A stretch of 45,726 bases of DNA from a virus: the IMG/VR virus record IMGVR_UViG_3300046777_002876, positions 1 to 45,726 of that record, one strand, 5' to 3'. This document shows, in pieces, positions 1 through 7,802 of this stretch. Position 1 is the first letter of the stretch; each line of letters begins with the position of its first letter. The translations under genes were made by a program, and so were the position numbers. The notes beneath the pieces are model-generated. The model was not told where the DNA came from and searched no databases. It saw nothing but the letters and a program-made list of their open reading frames with translations.

Positions 1-43
1 TCGGGTTTTAAGGTTAAAAACCACAACCAATTTATAAGGGTTC

Positions 44-74
44 TAAGCTTATTGATTTTAAGTATCAATAAGCT
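44..74. promoter_or_regulatory. inverted repeat, possible operator
   Basis: Arms AAGCTTATTGA and TCAATAAGCTT are perfectly complementary over 11 bp around a short AT-rich spacer. A related perfect palindrome, TAGCTTATTAATAAGCTA, lies between the portal and clamp genes at 36971-36988. The shared AGCTTATT...AATAAGCT arms suggest a binding site for a phage regulator, but no regulator is linked to it here. Confidence 0.35.
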
Positions 75-87
75 TTCTTATTATATA

Positions 88-190
88 TAGGTTCTAACCT
101 AATGTACAAAACCGCTTAAATTGACCATAAAATCGCTTTATATATATAAGCAAAGTTATATGAAACATAAGCGGTTAATATAGGTTGTTA
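88..190. repeat. AT-core nested palindrome, copy 1
   Basis: An inner imperfect stem (AAAATCGCTT / AAGCAAAGTT) surrounds a TATATATATA core. An outer stem AACCGCTTA / TAAGCGGTT encloses it. A flank with GGTTCTAACCTA and GTACAA lies to the left. The right edge runs into the TAA stop of the leftward gp10-like gene. It matches the reverse complement of the copy at 10988-11070, including the same arrangement around a stop codon. Related copies lie at 20014-20130 and 31553-31662. Function unknown. Confidence 0.8.
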
Positions 191-547
191 TGACCCGACA
201 CGTCTTTTGAATTCGTCGATCGTCGGTGATAGGTAATCGCGTCCCGGGACAAACGTGTCTCCTGTTCTGTGTCCATATAAAACAGCCGCAGCGTGATCGG
301 CAGTAACCCTGAGCGTTACCTTACCGTTAGAGTCTTCTCTTACGACCGAATTAGCTAACTCACCAGTATCATAGATGTTTCTCGTGCCGCCGGTTACTAT
401 CTCCCCGTTTTGTCTCACTGTTCTACCGAAGCCCTCACCATAATCCTTAACCTCAGAGAAGGTATCTTTGAGATGATTTTCTAAACCATCCGTTGCCCTC
501 TCAAATATTTGATGAGCTAAATTAAAATTCCCTCTTGCTATTTTCAT
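188..547 (-). CDS. HK97-gp10-like head-tail connector / tail completion protein
   Basis: 119 residues from the chosen ATG. The reading frame extends to a TTG at 574, but that would add a short hydrophobic leader unlike the family. The central part has the pattern of HK97 gp10-like proteins: a helical N-terminus, then TGGTRNIYDTGEL, a strand-rich middle (SNGKVTLRVTADH), and AAAVLYGHRTG followed by FVPGRDYLSP. The family sits at the neck between connector and tail tube and helps seal the tail. It is expressed leftward and its stop codon lies inside a palindromic repeat. No convincing Shine-Dalgarno sequence precedes the start. The connector assignment rests on motif pattern and size. Confidence 0.7.
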   Translation of the reverse strand: MKIARGNFNLAHQIFERATDGLENHLKDTFSEVKDYGEGFGRTVRQNGEIVTGGTRNIYDTGELANSVVREDSNGKVTLRVTADHAAAVLYGHRTGDTFVPGRDYLSPTIDEFKRRVGS

Positions 548-594
548 AACTATCGAATATACTAGATATATCAACTAAACATAAGGAAACAAAC

Positions 595-738
595 ATGACT
601 AGTGTAGAACCTAATCAAAAACCCTACGATTGGTACACAGAAGGGCGAAATAAAGCCGATGCTTACGAACTTGATAGATTAGCTGGAAAACTAAAAGACA
701 GGGCTAAAAAAGCCCGTGTAGGTGGGAAGGATGAATGA
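595..738 (+). CDS. small charged hypothetical protein (47 aa)
   Basis: An ATG at 595 follows an AAGGA ribosome-binding site and opens a 47-codon frame. The product is rich in Lys, Asp and Glu, with a helical Lys/Arg tail (DRAKKARVGGKDE). I recognise no family. It starts a rightward trio of tiny genes (595, 731, 879) that overlap or nearly touch, as in a translationally coupled operon. The stop overlaps the next start by 8 bp. Confidence 0.6.
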   Translation: MTSVEPNQKPYDWYTEGRNKADAYELDRLAGKLKDRAKKARVGGKDE

Positions 739-874
739 TTTAGACAAACGGATATTAGAGTTATCCGATAGATTAATTAAAACCTCTAACACTCTGGCGC
801 AATTCCACGTTCAACTAAACAAGCAAAACAATCAAAAATTAGCTAACTTATACAAATCACTTAATAGGAACTAA
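731..874 (+). CDS. small helical hypothetical protein (47 aa)
   Basis: The ATG lies inside the end of the previous gene, just after GGGAAGG, a good ribosome-binding site. The 47-residue product looks like one long amphipathic helix with heptad-like leucines (ILELSDRLIKTSNTLAQF), so a short coiled coil is possible. No family recognised. Second of three coupled tiny genes. Confidence 0.6.
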   Translation: MNDLDKRILELSDRLIKTSNTLAQFHVQLNKQNNQKLANLYKSLNRN

Positions 875-878
875 AACA

Positions 879-1052
879 ATGAAATACTCATTAGATTACT
901 CTAGAACTATTTATTATACTGTTGAGGTTGAGGCAGATACGCTTGAGGAAGCCGAGTCTCTTGCAGAAGATGCCATAGACTCAGAAGAATCCGAGTATGA
1001 AGACTCTCGTGACAGCCTTGTATTAGAAGACTACACTGAGATAGAAGACTAG
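879..1052 (+). CDS. acidic small protein (57 aa)
   Basis: Starts 5 nt after the previous stop. The N-terminus (YSRTIYYTVEVEADTLEEAESLAEDAI) has the strand-then-helix look of small phage proteins that begin with a beta strand and an EA-rich helix. The second half is extremely acidic (Glu, Asp and Ser). DNA mimicry is conceivable given the charge, but nothing proves it. Its stop overlaps the 3' end of the convergent terminase gene by 4 bp. Confidence 0.6.
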   Translation: MKYSLDYSRTIYYTVEVEADTLEEAESLAEDAIDSEESEYEDSRDSLVLEDYTEIED

Positions 1053-2614
1053 AGACTACCTTCATAACCACTTCCAGTATAAAAACTATACATCAGCGCG
1101 TCCGCCCAGTCAGTAGACTTAAGCCCGCGCTTTTTCATATCGTCTTTCGATTCTATCAGTAGCTTGTTCCCTCTGAACTCATAACTAGGGGCAGCTAAAT
1201 CCTCAATCAGGTCTCTATTATTGGGTAAAATAATCAACTCCTCAGGATCTACAGCTTCTGCGGGTATTCTGCCCGTTACAACATTGTGTGTCTTCTCGAT
1301 ACGTCGCTTCATATCACGCCAGGAGACAGCGCGGAGATTGTATGTTACCCTGTCGTTCGTGGCGTTGCTGTTATCATCCCAAGATTTACTACTGCCAGAA
1401 CCCTTGTATGGTGTCAGCTCAAACATGCCTTCGTAATTAGGCTCAACCAACTGAAGTATTGTCTTGAATGTATCCCCCAAACCAACCGCGTCGTAGACCA
1501 ATTTTTGGAACTTATACTCCCGCCAAAAAGCTAGAACCTTATGAATAGTCTCGTCTACCTCGCCGTGACCGAGGTTATCGAGATGAATAACGGTATTACC
1601 GTCACGCAAGCATATTATATTTTTGTCGCCTGTTTTGGCTAAGTCAAGTCCGACTACTCTATCAGAAGAAGAGCCAAAACCACCCTCCTGAGCTGTGGAT
1701 TTTATACCTGCCTCAATGATACTCTCTATCATAGATAGTGGTATAAATGACTTACCGTCGGCTGTGTCGAATGAGCAACCCAACTCTCTAGCGAACATAT
1801 CCTCTCCTAACTTACGCTTCTGGGTCTCCGCCCAAGCAGCGTCCCGCCTAGGGTCGTCGTTCCAACGAAACATAAACGACTTTACCTCATCATTCATATG
1901 GAGCCTGTAGTGCTCGTTATTCTTGCCGTTGGGTGTGGTGACCAAGATAGCACAATCAGTATTCTCAGACATATCAGCGATCGCGTCAACATCCCGCTCA
2001 ATGTGTGCAGACTCATCGATAACAGCCAAAGAACTTCGACCACCTCGACCGATACTATCGCCAGAATACCCTTTAATGGTACCCCCGGTCAGGGGGTTCT
2101 GAATTAGCTTAATCTTTCTATTTTGAGACCAATCAAACGGCTTTAGCCAGTGAGGTAACCACTTATACATAGAATCTAGTTTTCCGAATAGACTATCAGG
2201 ATCTCCGAGTTTATCCACCGAGTCTGCTTTGTTACTAGACAAAGAACCGGAGAACGCTGGCTCAAACATTAATTTATGCAGCATAAGAGCTGTACAAACA
2301 ACCGAAGCTCCAGTGTAACGGCATTTAGTGATAGTTCCCCAGCTACCCTGCTCGTAGCAGTCCTGGATAAATAGCAGCATCTCTTCTTGACGAGGGAACA
2401 TAACCATAGGAATTACTTTGATTTTCTCCCTAGGGTTATAGGTAATGATGAAATTGTTGATAAAGAAGATAGGGTCTTTAACAACTTGTTTGTAAATAAG
2501 TGCTCTGTTTTCTTTTGATTCCGCAGCGAAGCGCATTAGCTGAACTCTTTGCTGACACATTTTATTGTAGTAGGCTACAAAATCGTTTGATTTGAATGAT
2601 AGTTGATTTGTCAT
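1049..2614 (-). CDS. terL: terminase large subunit (packaging ATPase-nuclease)
   Basis: 521 residues, normal for TerL. The N-terminal ATPase region has a deviant Walker A-like segment (KCRYTGAS) and a clear Walker B (LAVIDESAHIE), followed by a coupling-type LVTTPNG. The C-terminal RNase H-like nuclease begins with GLDLAKTGDKN and carries further acidic residues near VYDAVGLGD and DWADAL. The enzyme pumps DNA into the prohead and cuts the concatemer. The start ATG overlaps the stop of the upstream structural gene (TAATG), so translation is probably coupled. The likely small subunit is about 3 kb away at 5199-5669, separated by unrelated genes. Confidence 0.95.
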   Translation of the reverse strand: MTNQLSFKSNDFVAYYNKMCQQRVQLMRFAAESKENRALIYKQVVKDPIFFINNFIITYNPREKIKVIPMVMFPRQEEMLLFIQDCYEQGSWGTITKCRYTGASVVCTALMLHKLMFEPAFSGSLSSNKADSVDKLGDPDSLFGKLDSMYKWLPHWLKPFDWSQNRKIKLIQNPLTGGTIKGYSGDSIGRGGRSSLAVIDESAHIERDVDAIADMSENTDCAILVTTPNGKNNEHYRLHMNDEVKSFMFRWNDDPRRDAAWAETQKRKLGEDMFARELGCSFDTADGKSFIPLSMIESIIEAGIKSTAQEGGFGSSSDRVVGLDLAKTGDKNIICLRDGNTVIHLDNLGHGEVDETIHKVLAFWREYKFQKLVYDAVGLGDTFKTILQLVEPNYEGMFELTPYKGSGSSKSWDDNSNATNDRVTYNLRAVSWRDMKRRIEKTHNVVTGRIPAEAVDPEELIILPNNRDLIEDLAAPSYEFRGNKLLIESKDDMKKRGLKSTDWADALMYSFYTGSGYEGSL

Positions 2615-3525
2615 TATACTTTAGCTAAAAAACACCCAATAGCTCGACGAGAGTTAAAGGTTAAAGTAGAGCCTGAATTATTAAAACCATTCCCTGGGGT
2701 ACTCGATGTGAAGCTAGCAGGGACTCCGCCTATGGTCATACTGAAGTTACTCAGCGTTGGGTCTATGGTAGCTCCATGGCTTATAATAACTTCTGTATTT
2801 GGGGATAAGCTAGGGGTAATGAAAAAAACTCTAAAACCTGATGTAGTATTTACACTTAATCTAAAAGAACCCCCGCTATAGGTAATAGCCGCTAGTTTAA
2901 AGGCTGCGGGAGTTTTAAACACAACTCCGCCACCCACTGTTTGCGTAGGGTCTTCTGGTATCCACTTATAATAAGAATAAACCCCCGCAGGCGTGCAGCT
3001 ATAGCCACCAGCGCCGTTCGTGCTGCTAATAGGAAGTCTCGGGTAACTTAAGCCATCGAATGTGTTACTGGGGTTGACAGTGAGGTTGCTTGTGCCTGCG
3101 TTATGATAAATCTTTAAGTTGAATAAGCTCGTATTAGGATCTTCTATAGTACATAAAGGAAAGGGATTGAAAATAAGCGTTAGTGTTGCAGTAGCTGTCT
3201 TAGACCCTCTGGTCACCAGATAGGTAAGAACCAGGGAGGTTGTGGGTAGTGGAGTAGGTATCTGATAGTTGTAGGTGCCATCACTATTCAGGGTGAAGGG
3301 GTTCACCCCCGCACCCGTCACAGACACAACACTATAAACATCAAACACCTGAGGGTTCGTTGTTTGTGAGACTAGGGAGCCGGAGACAAAACTAGGAGAT
3401 GTGAAAGTTAGTGAGGAGGGTGTGACAATCAAAGAGAAAATAGATTCACTGTTAAGGCGCGTGAGGGAGAATGTGGCGAATTTAAATTTCTCATCCAAGG
3501 TAGGAATAAACTCAGGGAACGGCAT
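2614..3525 (-). CDS. virion surface or tail-fibre-like structural protein
   Basis: 303 residues, rich in Thr, Ser, Pro, Asn and Gly, with repeated beta-strand patterns such as SLVLTYLVTRGSKTATATLTLIF. This is typical of Ig-like or fibre/decoration domains. Residues 1-110 and 200-300 look like separate beta-sandwich units. There is no signal peptide. It lies directly upstream of the terminase, and its promoter region holds the ATAAATTTAGTT box (3538-3553) shared with other virion genes, which supports late expression. No specific family recognised, so tail fibre, head decoration or adhesin all remain possible. Confidence 0.5.
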   Translation of the reverse strand: MPFPEFIPTLDEKFKFATFSLTRLNSESIFSLIVTPSSLTFTSPSFVSGSLVSQTTNPQVFDVYSVVSVTGAGVNPFTLNSDGTYNYQIPTPLPTTSLVLTYLVTRGSKTATATLTLIFNPFPLCTIEDPNTSLFNLKIYHNAGTSNLTVNPSNTFDGLSYPRLPISSTNGAGGYSCTPAGVYSYYKWIPEDPTQTVGGGVVFKTPAAFKLAAITYSGGSFRLSVNTTSGFRVFFITPSLSPNTEVIISHGATIDPTLSNFSMTIGGVPASFTSSTPGNGFNNSGSTLTFNSRRAIGCFLAKV

Positions 3526-3537
3526 ACTGTTTAGTTG

Positions 3538-3553
3538 TTTTAACTAAATTTAT
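3538..3553 (-). promoter_or_regulatory. ATAAATTTAGTT late-type promoter box
   Basis: On the minus strand the sequence reads ATAAATTTAGTTAAA, 13 nt before the ATG of the structural gene at 3525. The same box stands just before the genes starting at 7803, 10214, about 14391-14436 and 43230. It resembles the TATAAATA -10 element of T4-type late promoters. That link is an inference. Confidence 0.5.
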
Positions 3554-3581
3554 AGACAATCTAACCAACCTGGGTTATAAC
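3553..3581 (+). promoter_or_regulatory. sigma70-type promoter, TAGACA-N17-TATAAC
   Basis: The -35 TAGACA and -10 TATAAC are separated by 17 bp. It is followed by CTAAAGAATAAG and lies 34 nt before the ATG at 3615. It belongs to a family with sites at 18242-18270, 20171-20199 and 44833-44861, all with TATAACT after a 17-bp spacer. It drives the rightward operon 3615-5001. Confidence 0.7.
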
Positions 3582-3614
3582 TAAAGAATAAGAAAACAAA
3601 CAAACGGAGAACAA

Positions 3615-3782
3615 ATGAACGGACAAGAAATCAGAGACCTAACCAACCACAAAGACATCGCAGAAGCTTACCACTACGGTATTGAAGATGTTATTTTGTT
3701 AGAAGAGATGATAGCTGATGAGCAAGATGAATCCTTCAAAGCCTTTTTAAAAGCTGAGTTATATAATATCCAAAATGCTTAA
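3615..3782 (+). CDS. small acidic hypothetical protein (55 aa)
   Basis: The ATG is preceded by CGGAGA, a good ribosome-binding site, inside a leader (AAGAAAACAAACAAACGGAG) that recurs at 38143. The 55-residue product is acidic and helical, with two conspicuous helices (IAEAYHYGIEDVILLEEMI). No family recognised. It is the first gene of a rightward operon behind a good promoter. The last 8 bp overlap the next gene. Confidence 0.65.
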   Translation: MNGQEIRDLTNHKDIAEAYHYGIEDVILLEEMIADEQDESFKAFLKAELYNIQNA

Positions 3783-4023
3783 CTACCAAGAGCCTGAGTT
3801 AGGGCTAAAATCTAACTACAATGACGCGGATCTAAGCTCTATCGCATCTGTTCTCATTACCCACGAGGGTAACTTCATTCAATTTCTAGACAATAAAAAC
3901 CATCGGGTAGCATCCATAACTATTGAGCCCAAGCAAGTTATGTTACAGACCTCTCTTGGTTGGCGATATGCTAAAGACTCCGAAATACAAATACTTAGAA
4001 CACTGTATGCAAAACTTAAATAG
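3775..4023 (+). CDS. hypothetical protein (82 aa)
   Basis: Starts inside the end of the preceding gene (ATGCTTAA). The product looks like a small alpha/beta protein, with strands around SIASVLITHEG and VASITIEPKQVML. No conserved motif recognised. The 3' end overlaps the next start by 17 bp, so all genes of this operon appear translationally coupled. Confidence 0.6.
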   Translation: MLNYQEPELGLKSNYNDADLSSIASVLITHEGNFIQFLDNKNHRVASITIEPKQVMLQTSLGWRYAKDSEIQILRTLYAKLK

Positions 4024-4342
4024 ATTAGATTATTACGGAGAGGCATGGGGGAGAGCTAATTACTACTCTCTCACTGGAGCAGAAAGAGAGGAGTTGCATA
4101 GGCGCGATTCTTTGATACCGTACGAGCATCTTTATGACTTTTCTGCTCTATCTATTGGCGCTAGAGTTCAAGGGGTCTTAAATGGCAAATACGGCACGGT
4201 TGACAATATTGATGGCAGGTTCTATGCTGTAAGGGATGATGACGGTGAGATGCATTATTACTACCCGAATCAAATAAAACGGGAACCGGATACATCAAGA
4301 TATGGAGTCCAGGAAAATATTAATCTAGAGGCACAATGGTAA
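4007..4342 (+). CDS. hypothetical protein with SH3-like C-terminal part (111 aa)
   Basis: The frame is open from 3923, but the start chosen is the ATG at 4007, which overlaps the end of the upstream gene as elsewhere in this operon. The middle segment (IGARVQGVLNGKYGTVDNIDGRFYAVRDDDGEMHYYYPNQI) has the five-strand pattern of small SH3-like or KOW-like barrels, often nucleic-acid binding in phages. The N-terminal third is aromatic and charged. Its end overlaps the kinase start by 7 bp. The barrel is inferred from pattern only. Confidence 0.6.
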   Translation: MQNLNRLDYYGEAWGRANYYSLTGAEREELHRRDSLIPYEHLYDFSALSIGARVQGVLNGKYGTVDNIDGRFYAVRDDDGEMHYYYPNQIKREPDTSRYGVQENINLEAQW

Positions 4343-5001
4343 AAACAGCAATTCTAATCGGCGGATACGCCCGCGCGGGCAAGTCAACAGCTATGGCGTA
4401 TTTAAGTCAAAGCATACCTACATTCGGGATGAGTTCAAAGCTAGCGGAACATGTTAAATTACTCATCGCCCATCTAGCTCAATATGAGTTCAAGAGCGAT
4501 GAAACAAAAGCTCTTTCCTTTCCACCTAGCACAGCTTACGTAACTACTGTTCAGATAGATAGGGCTTTGGAGGCGCTGGGACTCCCTTCGGACTATTGGC
4601 AGATTTTTGAGATATACAAAGATTATCATCAAAGATTTGTAGGCAAATATGAGTTAAGTCTACGGGATATTTGTATCGCGGTGGCTGAGAGCACTAGAAA
4701 GGTTCTACCTAACATTTACGTAGATCTTGTTTTGCGAAGCCTGCGCGATTCAGAACTAGTGGCTATTGAGACTATCGGCGGCAAGGAGTGTGATTATTTG
4801 TACCAGCAGCTAAAAACACTTGGGTATACCGTTACTGGACAAAACATCCGTCGTAAGACCGAGCTGGTTGGCGTGGATATCCGTGAGCTAATCAACGAAA
4901 CACAATGCGATAAGCTTCTGTTCGATGTTCACAATGATTATGATATTAGCTTTCTTGAGGATTATCTAGACTCAGTTATCGGATCTGTTAGAAACAAGTA
5001 A
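4336..5001 (+). CDS. P-loop nucleotide kinase (deoxynucleoside monophosphate kinase-like)
   Basis: 221 residues. The N-terminus carries a strand and a Walker A loop, GGYARAGKST (residues 9-18). A later strand, LVAIETIGGKECDYL, fits the region after the lid. The size and fold order resemble phage dNMP kinases, which phosphorylate dNMPs to dNDPs. This fits the ThyX, dUTPase and RNR genes elsewhere in the window. It is the last gene of the early-type operon. The 3' end overlaps a convergent small membrane gene by about 30 bp. Another P-loop kinase cannot be excluded. Confidence 0.65.
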   Translation: MVKTAILIGGYARAGKSTAMAYLSQSIPTFGMSSKLAEHVKLLIAHLAQYEFKSDETKALSFPPSTAYVTTVQIDRALEALGLPSDYWQIFEIYKDYHQRFVGKYELSLRDICIAVAESTRKVLPNIYVDLVLRSLRDSELVAIETIGGKECDYLYQQLKTLGYTVTGQNIRRKTELVGVDIRELINETQCDKLLFDVHNDYDISFLEDYLDSVIGSVRNK

Positions 5002-5196
5002 TGTGGTAGAGGCGGATAGTGTACTGGTGACAAAAGCAGAAAGTAAACTATCTTGATCACCATCTAGATTAGGGAGCGCTACTGCGATAATCAGACCGAA
5101 TATACTAGCACCAAGGAACACCAAGGGATAATAACCGTTGGTGTTCTTTTTTTGTTTAACATCCGAAATCGTGGCTTCTTTATAATCTTCAAACAT
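4972..5196 (-). CDS. small membrane protein (74 aa)
   Basis: A charged N-terminal 20 residues is followed by a strong transmembrane segment (YYPLVFLGASIFGLIIAVALP) and a second, weaker hydrophobic stretch near the C-terminus (AFVTSTLSASTTLLVS). It lies 2 nt after the small-terminase candidate and is co-directional with the four-helix membrane protein upstream. A holin or holin-partner role is possible but not shown by sequence. Confidence 0.6.
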   Translation of the reverse strand: MFEDYKEATISDVKQKKNTNGYYPLVFLGASIFGLIIAVALPNLDGDQDSLLSAFVTSTLSASTTLLVSNRSDN

Positions 5197-5198
5197 AA

Positions 5199-5669
5199 TT
5201 AATTCTTATCTTCTCGAACGTATGATGTTATTAAATTTATAACATCCGCCTGATCCATATCAGCGATATCCATTTGGGATAACTCCACAGCTTCTGTCAT
5301 CTGTACCTGGGTTACTTTGTCCAAGCCTCGTAGCTTAACCCTTTGATCGGATACCTTCAGCAACGTTTGTATTACAGCTACTTTACTGCGTACACCATCT
5401 CTATATAATTTACCCGTTACAGAATCTATATCGTCCTCGCAATGGTGCCTAAGGGTATCTTCTAAAATCTTAGTATAAGTATTGAGTCTATCCAACTCAA
5501 TAGCTTGCTCGTCTCTAGCTGTCTCAAGAGACATCTTTGTCAAATCATCTCTATAATCCTTAACCCACCTGGCTGCTGTCTGAGCATGACAAGAGAGAGC
5601 TAAACCTATCTCGCGATAAGTACTGCCCTCTAGAAACATTAAATAAGCCTGTGCATACTTGTCATCCAT
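5199..5669 (-). CDS. terS: terminase small subunit candidate (HTH protein)
   Basis: 156 residues from the preferred ATG; the frame extends to 5699. Residues about 10-45 form a helix-turn-helix (FLEGSTYREIGLALSCHAQTAARWVKDY), as in TerS and Xre-like recruiters. A long helical section follows, with conserved-looking LDRLNTYTKILEDTL and VIQTLLKVSDQRVKLRGLD. The latter resembles the oligomerisation and C-terminal part of many siphovirus TerS proteins. It would recognise the packaging site and hand DNA to TerL. It is not next to terL, which is unusual. The start overlaps the upstream membrane gene, suggesting coupling. Confidence 0.6.
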   Translation of the reverse strand: MDDKYAQAYLMFLEGSTYREIGLALSCHAQTAARWVKDYRDDLTKMSLETARDEQAIELDRLNTYTKILEDTLRHHCEDDIDSVTGKLYRDGVRSKVAVIQTLLKVSDQRVKLRGLDKVTQVQMTEAVELSQMDIADMDQADVINLITSYVREDKN

Positions 5670-6135
5670 TTCGCTTACTCTCGCTAAAATAATAACCACA
5701 AACGGCAGCTAGGATAGGGTTTAGTCCGTTAACAACGGTAAATACGTTAGTACTCCCGGTGTTCTTACTAGTAGTGGATAAAACTGCGCCAAGAGTTGTT
5801 AAAGCCAAGATGGATGAAAAAAGATAAGAGACTATTTTAGACTTTATACCCGCTTGCTTTTCCAAAAACCTTATTTTTTCAACTAACTCAGAGGAGTCTT
5901 TGTATTGCGTTAAAGTGATCATAAAAGTTTTTTCCTTTTTTTCCGCTTTGACTAAGATAGAGTCAAAAACAAAAATACCACCACCGCCCAAAGACAAAAA
6001 AGATAACATATTGTGATGATCTAACCAAAGAGAAATAAGCGTACACATATCAGCCGGATATGCTTGGCTTTGTATATTCCCCCCGGTGTCCATCTCGACT
6101 GTTATTGTGTTGTGTTCTTTGAATAAAAACAGCAT
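5662..6135 (-). CDS. multi-pass membrane protein
   Basis: The frame is open from 6222, but its first 29 codons lie over a transcription terminator (6171-6204). The ATG at 6135 is therefore the more likely start; 6093 is an alternative. The product has an N-terminal hydrophobic part, a segment near MLSFLSLGGGGIFVFDSIL, a third at IVSYLFSSILALTTLGAVLS and a last one ending in CGYYFSESKRNG. A basic YYF tail of this kind is common in phage and cyanobacterial small membrane proteins. A holin-type role is a hypothesis from topology and neighbours only. Confidence 0.55.
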   Translation of the reverse strand: MLFLFKEHNTITVEMDTGGNIQSQAYPADMCTLISLWLDHHNMLSFLSLGGGGIFVFDSILVKAEKKEKTFMITLTQYKDSSELVEKIRFLEKQAGIKSKIVSYLFSSILALTTLGAVLSTTSKNTGSTNVFTVVNGLNPILAAVCGYYFSESKRNG

Positions 6136-6170
6136 ATGCTTGAAAGTAGTATATACTAAGCTTATAATTA

Positions 6171-6204
6171 AGAAAAAATAAAACCGACTATTTGCGGTAG
6201 TCGG
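6171..6204 (-). terminator. rho-independent terminator of the metallophosphoesterase gene
   Basis: On the minus strand a CCGACTA / TAGTCGG stem with a 7-nt loop is followed by TTTTATTTTTT. It lies about 40 nt after the stop codon of the gene at 6242-7720. Confidence 0.8.
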
Positions 6205-6241
6205 CGGGTGAGCTAAGCTCAAAGTTAATTTTAGCTTTAGT

Positions 6242-7720
6242 TTATTTCGGTAACCATAACCTCATTGTGATTTTGCCGTAGGGGCTTATGAATGCGTGTG
6301 CTGCGCAGGCTTTGTTTAATCCAGATTGGTAAGTAGGATTAGGGTGCCCGCCATAACCCACTCTCACCATATTGCGACTAATTTCAGGCGCATGGTCATG
6401 TCCGGCGACTACCTTGTAGTTGCTCTGGTGAATACCCCCTTTTTGAAGCATCCATTCATGTCCATGATAGCCCAGGAGAGTTTTACCTACCCTAACATCT
6501 CTCGGAGCTATTTCAAAATTAGGAGCATCCAAATATGTCTCAATAAAATAACGGTACATAGAAGCGTATTTAATGCCCGCATCAGAGTGGTGCGTGTTCT
6601 CTAGCACATTAGCAAAACCCCTCAAAAGAAACACCTGCTCTTCTTTGGTGAATTTAGCCAAAGTACTGCTAAAGTCACCTACGAAGAATCTATCGGTAAA
6701 GGTCTCATGGTTACCCACGATGTTATAGATCTTACCAGGCAAATACAATCCAATAGAGCGAATAAACTTCTTAAGTAAATCTAATTCCTGAAAAATGGTC
6801 ATACGCTCGGCAAAATACCCCAATCTATCCCGTTCATGATGCAGCATAGAACTACCATCAAACATATCGCCGCCTATAGCATTCTCGCAATCTGTTTGAC
6901 GAAGCTCGTTCCGTAGACTAGCTAAATAACCAGGATTGGGATGTGCTAGGTGCATATCTGGTAAATAAACATAAGGATTGGTAGACATAGTAGAGGCGCT
7001 ACCATCAGCATAATACATCCGCCCCTCAAAGGTGTAAGACTCGGTGGTTGTGCAATAAGGTAGTGGCGTGATCGGATAATCACCGTCAGTAAAGACAACA
7101 CACCCTAATTGACTATGGAATCTCGTCATGGCTCCGACTCTAGTAGATACGGAGTGAGGTTGGAAACAAGATACAGTACCCGTAGTCATCATGACTTTTG
7201 ACAACTCGCCGATCGGACTAGCGGTAGTTTGGAGGTAACGTACTGGATGGGGAACAATTAGATGATCTTCATCCGCAATCCCTGCGAGACCTGTTAAAGG
7301 AGCTAAGGCATTCGCATTGATATTTAAATCACTCGCCAGTCTAACAGTTCTATTGTCACATTCTAGTGTTAGCGGTTGAGGGTTGAGATAGATATCATTA
7401 TATCGAACCCAAGCACCTTCTGTTAATCTGCCCCAAGCAACAGGGATAATAATTAACTCAAACCCTAATGTATCTGCTAAGTTTTTAGTAGCTTTATAAG
7501 CAGCGGAGTGTAGAAAACAGTCGGATAGAACGGATGTGATGACATGACCTTTTCTTTTAGGGGTAGTATTTACTGTCTCAGGCTCTAAGTCTAACTGACG
7601 TTCTGCACATGCTTCGGCGTCTTTACAACGATGCTTGTATTGACGTTTGACTAAATCAGTCAAAGGTTGATTTAGTCCGCATAGTGAACAATCCAAGTAG
7701 ATGGGAGGGAAGGATGACAT
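6242..7720 (-). CDS. calcineurin-like metallophosphoesterase
   Basis: 492 residues. The N-terminus has a CxxC-containing zinc-ribbon-like segment (CSLCG, then HRCKDAEAC). The C-terminal half contains the phosphoesterase metal ligands in order: DMHLAH (DxH), GGDMFDG (GDxxD), VGNHE (GNHE), GYHGHEW and VVAGHDHAPE (GHxH). This order is diagnostic of the binuclear calcineurin-like family. Family members include DNA nucleases such as SbcD/Mre11 and other phosphodiesterases. The zinc ribbon suggests nucleic-acid contact, but the substrate is unknown. It is a single-gene unit with its own terminator. Confidence 0.85.
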   Translation of the reverse strand: MSSFPPIYLDCSLCGLNQPLTDLVKRQYKHRCKDAEACAERQLDLEPETVNTTPKRKGHVITSVLSDCFLHSAAYKATKNLADTLGFELIIIPVAWGRLTEGAWVRYNDIYLNPQPLTLECDNRTVRLASDLNINANALAPLTGLAGIADEDHLIVPHPVRYLQTTASPIGELSKVMMTTGTVSCFQPHSVSTRVGAMTRFHSQLGCVVFTDGDYPITPLPYCTTTESYTFEGRMYYADGSASTMSTNPYVYLPDMHLAHPNPGYLASLRNELRQTDCENAIGGDMFDGSSMLHHERDRLGYFAERMTIFQELDLLKKFIRSIGLYLPGKIYNIVGNHETFTDRFFVGDFSSTLAKFTKEEQVFLLRGFANVLENTHHSDAGIKYASMYRYFIETYLDAPNFEIAPRDVRVGKTLLGYHGHEWMLQKGGIHQSNYKVVAGHDHAPEISRNMVRVGYGGHPNPTYQSGLNKACAAHAFISPYGKITMRLWLPK

Positions 7721-7783
7721 TTGTTTTATTTTGTAAGGTATATATTAATAATAACCCTCTTAACAGGGATTGCCAAGATAGGC

Positions 7784-7800
7784 ATAAATTTAGTTTAAAA
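7784..7800 (+). promoter_or_regulatory. ATAAATTTAGTTTA late-type promoter box
   Basis: ATAAATTTAGTTTAAAA ends 2 nt before the ATG at 7803. If it acts as a -10 element, the mRNA would have almost no leader. The same box precedes four other virion or lysis genes. Confidence 0.5.
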
Positions 7801-7802
7801 CG

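Noticed and set aside
1977-1984. GCGATCGC octamers (also at 7896-7903) as HIP1 elements
   Set aside because: Only two copies were seen, too few for a signal. They are used only as weak support for a cyanobacterial host.
6136-6222. N-terminal extension of the membrane protein gene at 5662
   Set aside because: The first 29 codons coincide with a terminator hairpin, so a later start was chosen.
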